Shown: positions 29,971 to 33,258 of the stretch, in pieces
Position numbering within the stretch: the first letter of the stretch is position 1
Layout: each line of letters starts with the position of its first letter
IMG/VR virus record: IMGVR_UViG_3300010885_048194
Location: 1 to 33,258 of that record
Source: a virus
DNA length: 33,258 nt
Strand: one strand, 5' to 3'
Position numbers and translations under genes: made by a program
The notes under the pieces: model-generated
What the model was told of the DNA's origin: nothing
Database searches by the model: none
Seen by the model: the letters and a program-made list of their open reading frames with translations, nothing else

Positions 29971-32688
29971 ATGTCAAAGTTTTATATAAGTCATTACAAA
30001 AATCCTTCACTTTTTAAGTTGAAAAAAACAACTGTAGAGATTCTAGTTTATGGCTTAAAACCAAATACACAGCATTTCTTTTATGAAGAAGATATAACAG
30101 ATATAACAGAAAATACTTTGCAAATTAGTAAAGGAACTAATTTTAAAGCAGCTTATGATTATTATTATAACAATAATAAGAGTTTAAATAAAGATAGTTC
30201 TGGTAATAATATTCCTTATAATTCTGATCATATAAACAGAAAAATATTTTTTGATGATTATAATTTTATTGGTGCAACAACGAGATCTGAGAATGTAATT
30301 TCTATTGGTACTATTGGTGATCCTTTGATTACCGATGAAAATGGCATTTTAGCATTTTATTTCTTTGTTCCTGAAGTTTCAGAAAGTGATGAATTAAAAA
30401 AAAGCAAACTAAAATTAGATAACTTTGCAACTTTCTTAAACAAAAAATTTATTGTAAAAACACCAGATGGTACTAGCAAAAAAACACTTATTTTAGGAAG
30501 AAAATTATTAAAAAATTATAACATTGATACTGTTGATAACAATAATTTTTCTACAACAACATCAGCTGCACCTACATTTGCTTTAGCTCAGACATTTTTT
30601 GTTGATCCTTCTTCTGCAGGAAATGCAACAGAAGTTAATATTACTAGTATTGAACTTTTCTTCAAATCAATCCCAGGAGCAATAAGTTCATCAGGTATTA
30701 AAAATCCTGGTGTAACACTCTATTTGGTTCCTGTAAAAAATAAAGTTCCAGTAACAAGCAGTTTATCTTCTATGCCATCTGCTAGATTAGAACATGATCA
30801 AATAACAACTAGTACAGATGCATCAGCTTCTTCTAAATTTATTTTTTCAGATTCAATTCCTATAAAAACAAATACAGAATATGCTATAGTTGTAAGATAT
30901 GATGGCAATGCTTCAGAGTATAAGTTATATACAGCTAAAGAAAATGAATGGCTGTTAGGAACAAAAACTCTTTCTGGCGGGGTTAATGGACAGTATATTG
31001 GTAATTATTTTACATATTCTGCATATACAACAAACTGGATACCTTCAAAAGATATTGATCTAAAATTTAAAGTCAATGCAGCTAGATATGCATATAGCGG
31101 TGAATTAGTATCTAACGTTACAAGTTTAGAAGTAAGAAATAGATCTTATGAATTTATGCACTTCAATGAATTGAATTCCACAACCAATTTTTATGGTGGA
31201 GAAAAAGTATTTCAAGTTAAATCAAATTTAACCGGAACAATTTCTGTAAGCAATAGTTCTACAACAGTTACAGGCACAGGAACATTATTTGATTCTGTGT
31301 TTGTTCAAGGGTCTGATCCTGAATATATAGCAATTAATAATGGCTCGAATGTTGAATTAAGAGAAGTTGTTGCTGTTACTTCTAATACGATATTAACTAT
31401 CGATAGACCTACTCCATTTACAAACTCTACTAGTACTTTTTATAAAACACCTGTAGCATGGGTTCATTCATTAAAGAATTCATATCTAGATGGTGGTAGA
31501 GCCAAGCTGTTAATGCTTTATTATTCTCAAGCTAATAGCGATTTATATTTTACAAATAACGCTACTATAGTTGGAGATGTGTCTGGTGCTTCTGTTTCAA
31601 ACGTTAATATAGTAGATTTTAGAGTTAATAGAATGGTTGCAGCTATTGATACTATCAATCCTGCACAGTCTAACTTTGACGCCGAAGCAAAATTCAATTA
31701 TACTATAGCCGCAAATGGTGATACTATAGTAGATCCAACACCATATACTCAGTCTATTAAAATGTTTAATCAATATTTCTATAAGAAAGAAGATGCAATT
31801 GTTGTACCTTCTAGATCTAGAGAAATCATTACATTAAATACTTCTCCAATATATTCTTATGAACAAAGTAATGCTGTTGCTATTACTATAACACCAACAT
31901 TTGAAAACGATTATACTTCACCAAAAATACAAAGTAATCTAGCTAGTGTGGCTCTATATCGTTATGTCATTAATAATGACTATACAAATGAACATACTAA
32001 GTATGGAAATGCATTTAGTAAACATATAACTACACGAATTACATTAGATCGTACGGTATCTGGTGAAGATTTACTTGTGTATGTTACTGGTTATAGACCA
32101 CGTGGAACAAACTATAAAGTTTATGCTAAGCTTTATAATAATAAAGATAAAGATGCATTTGATGATAAAGATTGGACACTTCTAGAATTTAAATCTGCAG
32201 ATGGAAGATTTTCAACATCAAACACAGATATTATTGAATATACATATGGATTACCTCAATATCCAAATACAACGTTTACTTCAAATGGTGTAGTAACTAC
32301 TACTCTAAATCAAACAAATGTTGTTGGTGTTGGAACAACTTTCACAAGCAATTTTGCTAATAATGATCTTGTAAAGATTTATCCTGCATTGTTCCCAAAT
32401 ACCTATGAGATAGGTGTTATTTCAAGCATAACAAATAACACACTTATGACACTTCAGACAGAAATATCAAATGTTAGTGTTACTGGTTCAGGTCTTAAGA
32501 TAGATAAACTATATAAAAACCAAGCATTTAATAATATAACAAATGATAATGTTGTTAGATATTATAGCACTAGTATGACAGAATTTGATAAGTTTGATAG
32601 TTTTTCATTGAAAATTGTATTCTTATCTAATGATCAATATATTACACCATTTATAAGTGGTCTAAGAGCAGTAGCGGCTTCTACATGA
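29971..32688 (+). CDS. Large virion structural protein (tail/baseplate periphery)
   Basis: This 905-aa protein follows the DUF4815-type gene after a 37-bp gap that holds little but the AGGGA site. Residues 1-170 include an RKIFFDDYNFIGAT and IGDPLITDENGILAFYFFVP region. Residues about 200-370 look like a carbohydrate-binding-type jelly-roll (FALAQTFFVDPSS, SIELFFKSIPG, GVTLYLVPVKN, NTEYAIVVRYDG). Later beta modules include GTLFDSVFVQGSDPEYIAI and TTFTSNFANNDLVKIYP. The C-terminus ends SFSLKIVFLSNDQYITP and FISGLRAVAAS. Similar proteins sit here in T4-like phages of marine bacteria, presumably linking the baseplate to fibres. No enzymatic motif is seen. Confidence 0.72.
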   Translation: MSKFYISHYKNPSLFKLKKTTVEILVYGLKPNTQHFFYEEDITDITENTLQISKGTNFKAAYDYYYNNNKSLNKDSSGNNIPYNSDHINRKIFFDDYNFIGATTRSENVISIGTIGDPLITDENGILAFYFFVPEVSESDELKKSKLKLDNFATFLNKKFIVKTPDGTSKKTLILGRKLLKNYNIDTVDNNNFSTTTSAAPTFALAQTFFVDPSSAGNATEVNITSIELFFKSIPGAISSSGIKNPGVTLYLVPVKNKVPVTSSLSSMPSARLEHDQITTSTDASASSKFIFSDSIPIKTNTEYAIVVRYDGNASEYKLYTAKENEWLLGTKTLSGGVNGQYIGNYFTYSAYTTNWIPSKDIDLKFKVNAARYAYSGELVSNVTSLEVRNRSYEFMHFNELNSTTNFYGGEKVFQVKSNLTGTISVSNSSTTVTGTGTLFDSVFVQGSDPEYIAINNGSNVELREVVAVTSNTILTIDRPTPFTNSTSTFYKTPVAWVHSLKNSYLDGGRAKLLMLYYSQANSDLYFTNNATIVGDVSGASVSNVNIVDFRVNRMVAAIDTINPAQSNFDAEAKFNYTIAANGDTIVDPTPYTQSIKMFNQYFYKKEDAIVVPSRSREIITLNTSPIYSYEQSNAVAITITPTFENDYTSPKIQSNLASVALYRYVINNDYTNEHTKYGNAFSKHITTRITLDRTVSGEDLLVYVTGYRPRGTNYKVYAKLYNNKDKDAFDDKDWTLLEFKSADGRFSTSNTDIIEYTYGLPQYPNTTFTSNGVVTTTLNQTNVVGVGTTFTSNFANNDLVKIYPALFPNTYEIGVISSITNNTLMTLQTEISNVSVTGSGLKIDKLYKNQAFNNITNDNVVRYYSTSMTEFDKFDSFSLKIVFLSNDQYITPFISGLRAVAAST

Positions 32689-32936
32689 TTGATGAAGAAA
32701 TAATTAATAAAAAGAATAAGTTTAAAAAGAGATATCAAAAAACTTCTTCCTTAGGTTTGTTTAAAGATAGGAAGACTGGATTCATAATAAATAGAAATAA
32801 AAATGAATTACTATTAACCAAAGCTGCAATGAATAATGCTAAAATTAATATAGTTAATAGTGAAAAGGTGAGAAATTTAGAAAAAGAAATAGAAGAACTA
32901 AAACAATTGTTAACTAAAGTCGTAGAACGGAATTAA
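32685..32936 (+). CDS. Small coiled-coil protein, 83 aa
   Basis: It overlaps the preceding gene by ATGA. The first half is basic (NKKNKFKKRYQKTSSLGLFKD), and the last 30 residues form a clear coiled coil (VRNLEKEIEELKQLLTKVVE). Its position just before a fibre gene suggests a structural or fibre-assembly factor, but no family is recognised. Confidence 0.7.
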   Translation: MIDEEIINKKNKFKKRYQKTSSLGLFKDRKTGFIINRNKNELLLTKAAMNNAKINIVNSEKVRNLEKEIEELKQLLTKVVERN

Positions 32937-32939
32937 TTT

Positions 32940-33258
32940 ATGGCTAAAACACTTCCATCTATCAATACAGCATCTGATACATTTCAGAATTGGGTTGATA
33001 GAACGAATGCTATTATAACTCTTATAGACACGGAAGTTGTAACAGCAAATACGGCTGGTGCTGTTACTTCTGGTAATGGTTTTGTTAATGGTTATTTTGG
33101 TGCAAACACTTTAGTTGCAACCAATATAAAAGGCGGAAATGTAACCACAAATAGTGTTATAACTTTTCAAACAAATACAACTTTTAGTGCTAATGTTTTA
33201 GTAAGTCAACAACTTGCTGTTACAAACACTGTATCATTTGCAAACACATTAGCCGTAA
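32940..33258 (+). CDS. Tail-fibre-like protein, N-terminal part (truncated by window end)
   Basis: 106 codons from ATG 32940 remain open to the right edge. It starts MAKTLPSINTASDTFQNWVD then RTNAIITLIDTEVVTANTAG, like the baseplate-attachment ends of T4-like marine-phage fibres. It continues with short Asn/Thr-rich repeats (TTNSVITFQTNTTFSANVLV, then AVTNTVSFANTLAV) typical of beta-structured shafts. The receptor-binding part is beyond the window. Confidence 0.68.
   Translation, partial: MAKTLPSINTASDTFQNWVDRTNAIITLIDTEVVTANTAGAVTSGNGFVNGYFGANTLVATNIKGGNVTTNSVITFQTNTTFSANVLVSQQLAVTNTVSFANTLAV

Overview
The window looks like part of the genome of a T4-superfamily myovirus (contractile tail). 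It carries recognisable T4-type genes: gp33 (late-transcription coactivator), gp59 (helicase loader), gp32 (ssDNA-binding protein), gp48, gp26, gp4, gp54, gp53, gp27, gp5, a PAAR tip, gp25, gp6, gp7 and gp8. The host is most likely an alphaproteobacterium. The inference rests mainly on a permuted two-piece tmRNA gene whose tag (ANDN...AVAA) resembles alphaproteobacterial tags. The T4-like phages of Sinorhizobium and Caulobacter are the closest relatives I can think of, but I could not search.

Layout. (1) 1-1892, minus strand: an accessory/early block of SpeD-like decarboxylase (cut by the window edge), a DUF2693-type SH3-fold protein, glutaredoxin, a 35-aa ORF and a DUF932 protein, with a good sigma70-type promoter at 1945-1973 and a terminator at 230-261. 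(2) 2118-3688, plus strand: two genes of unknown function. (3) 3692-5463: an RNA island with a T4-late-type TATAAATA box, the permuted tmRNA, an AT-rich radical-SAM gene, tRNA-Arg(UCU), a 37-aa ORF and an odd class II tRNA with a UAU anticodon. (4) 5482-7561: gp33, an acidic repeat protein, gp59 and gp32, closed by a strong hairpin terminator shared with the convergent next unit. (5) 7592-12929, minus strand: a hub/tape-measure unit of gp48-like tube cap, gp26-like protein, a short ORF reachable only by a -1 frameshift on a U7 run, and an 1183-aa tape-measure-like protein with GH19 and M15 cell-wall hydrolase domains. (6) 12952-33258, plus strand: a tightly packed baseplate operon from gp4 to a large DUF4815-type structural protein, another virion protein and a truncated tail-fibre gene.

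How it fits together: gp33 would recruit phage-modified RNA polymerase to TATAAATA promoters. Such boxes sit just before the tmRNA, before gp32 and at the divergent head of the baseplate/hub units. The AT-rich late genes use AGA and ATA heavily, and the two phage tRNAs have matching anticodons. Cell-wall cutting, which in T4 is a domain of gp5, appears here to have moved to the tape-measure-like protein. gp5 is split into a separate OB-fold protein and a separate beta-helix needle.

The most unusual items are the phage-borne two-piece tmRNA, the putative gp26 frameshift (a layout like the G/GT tail chaperones of lambda), the Leu-shaped tRNA with an Ile(AUA) anticodon, and a VDxMGxVTG motif shared by the tape-measure-like protein and the C-terminus of the tail-tube initiator.
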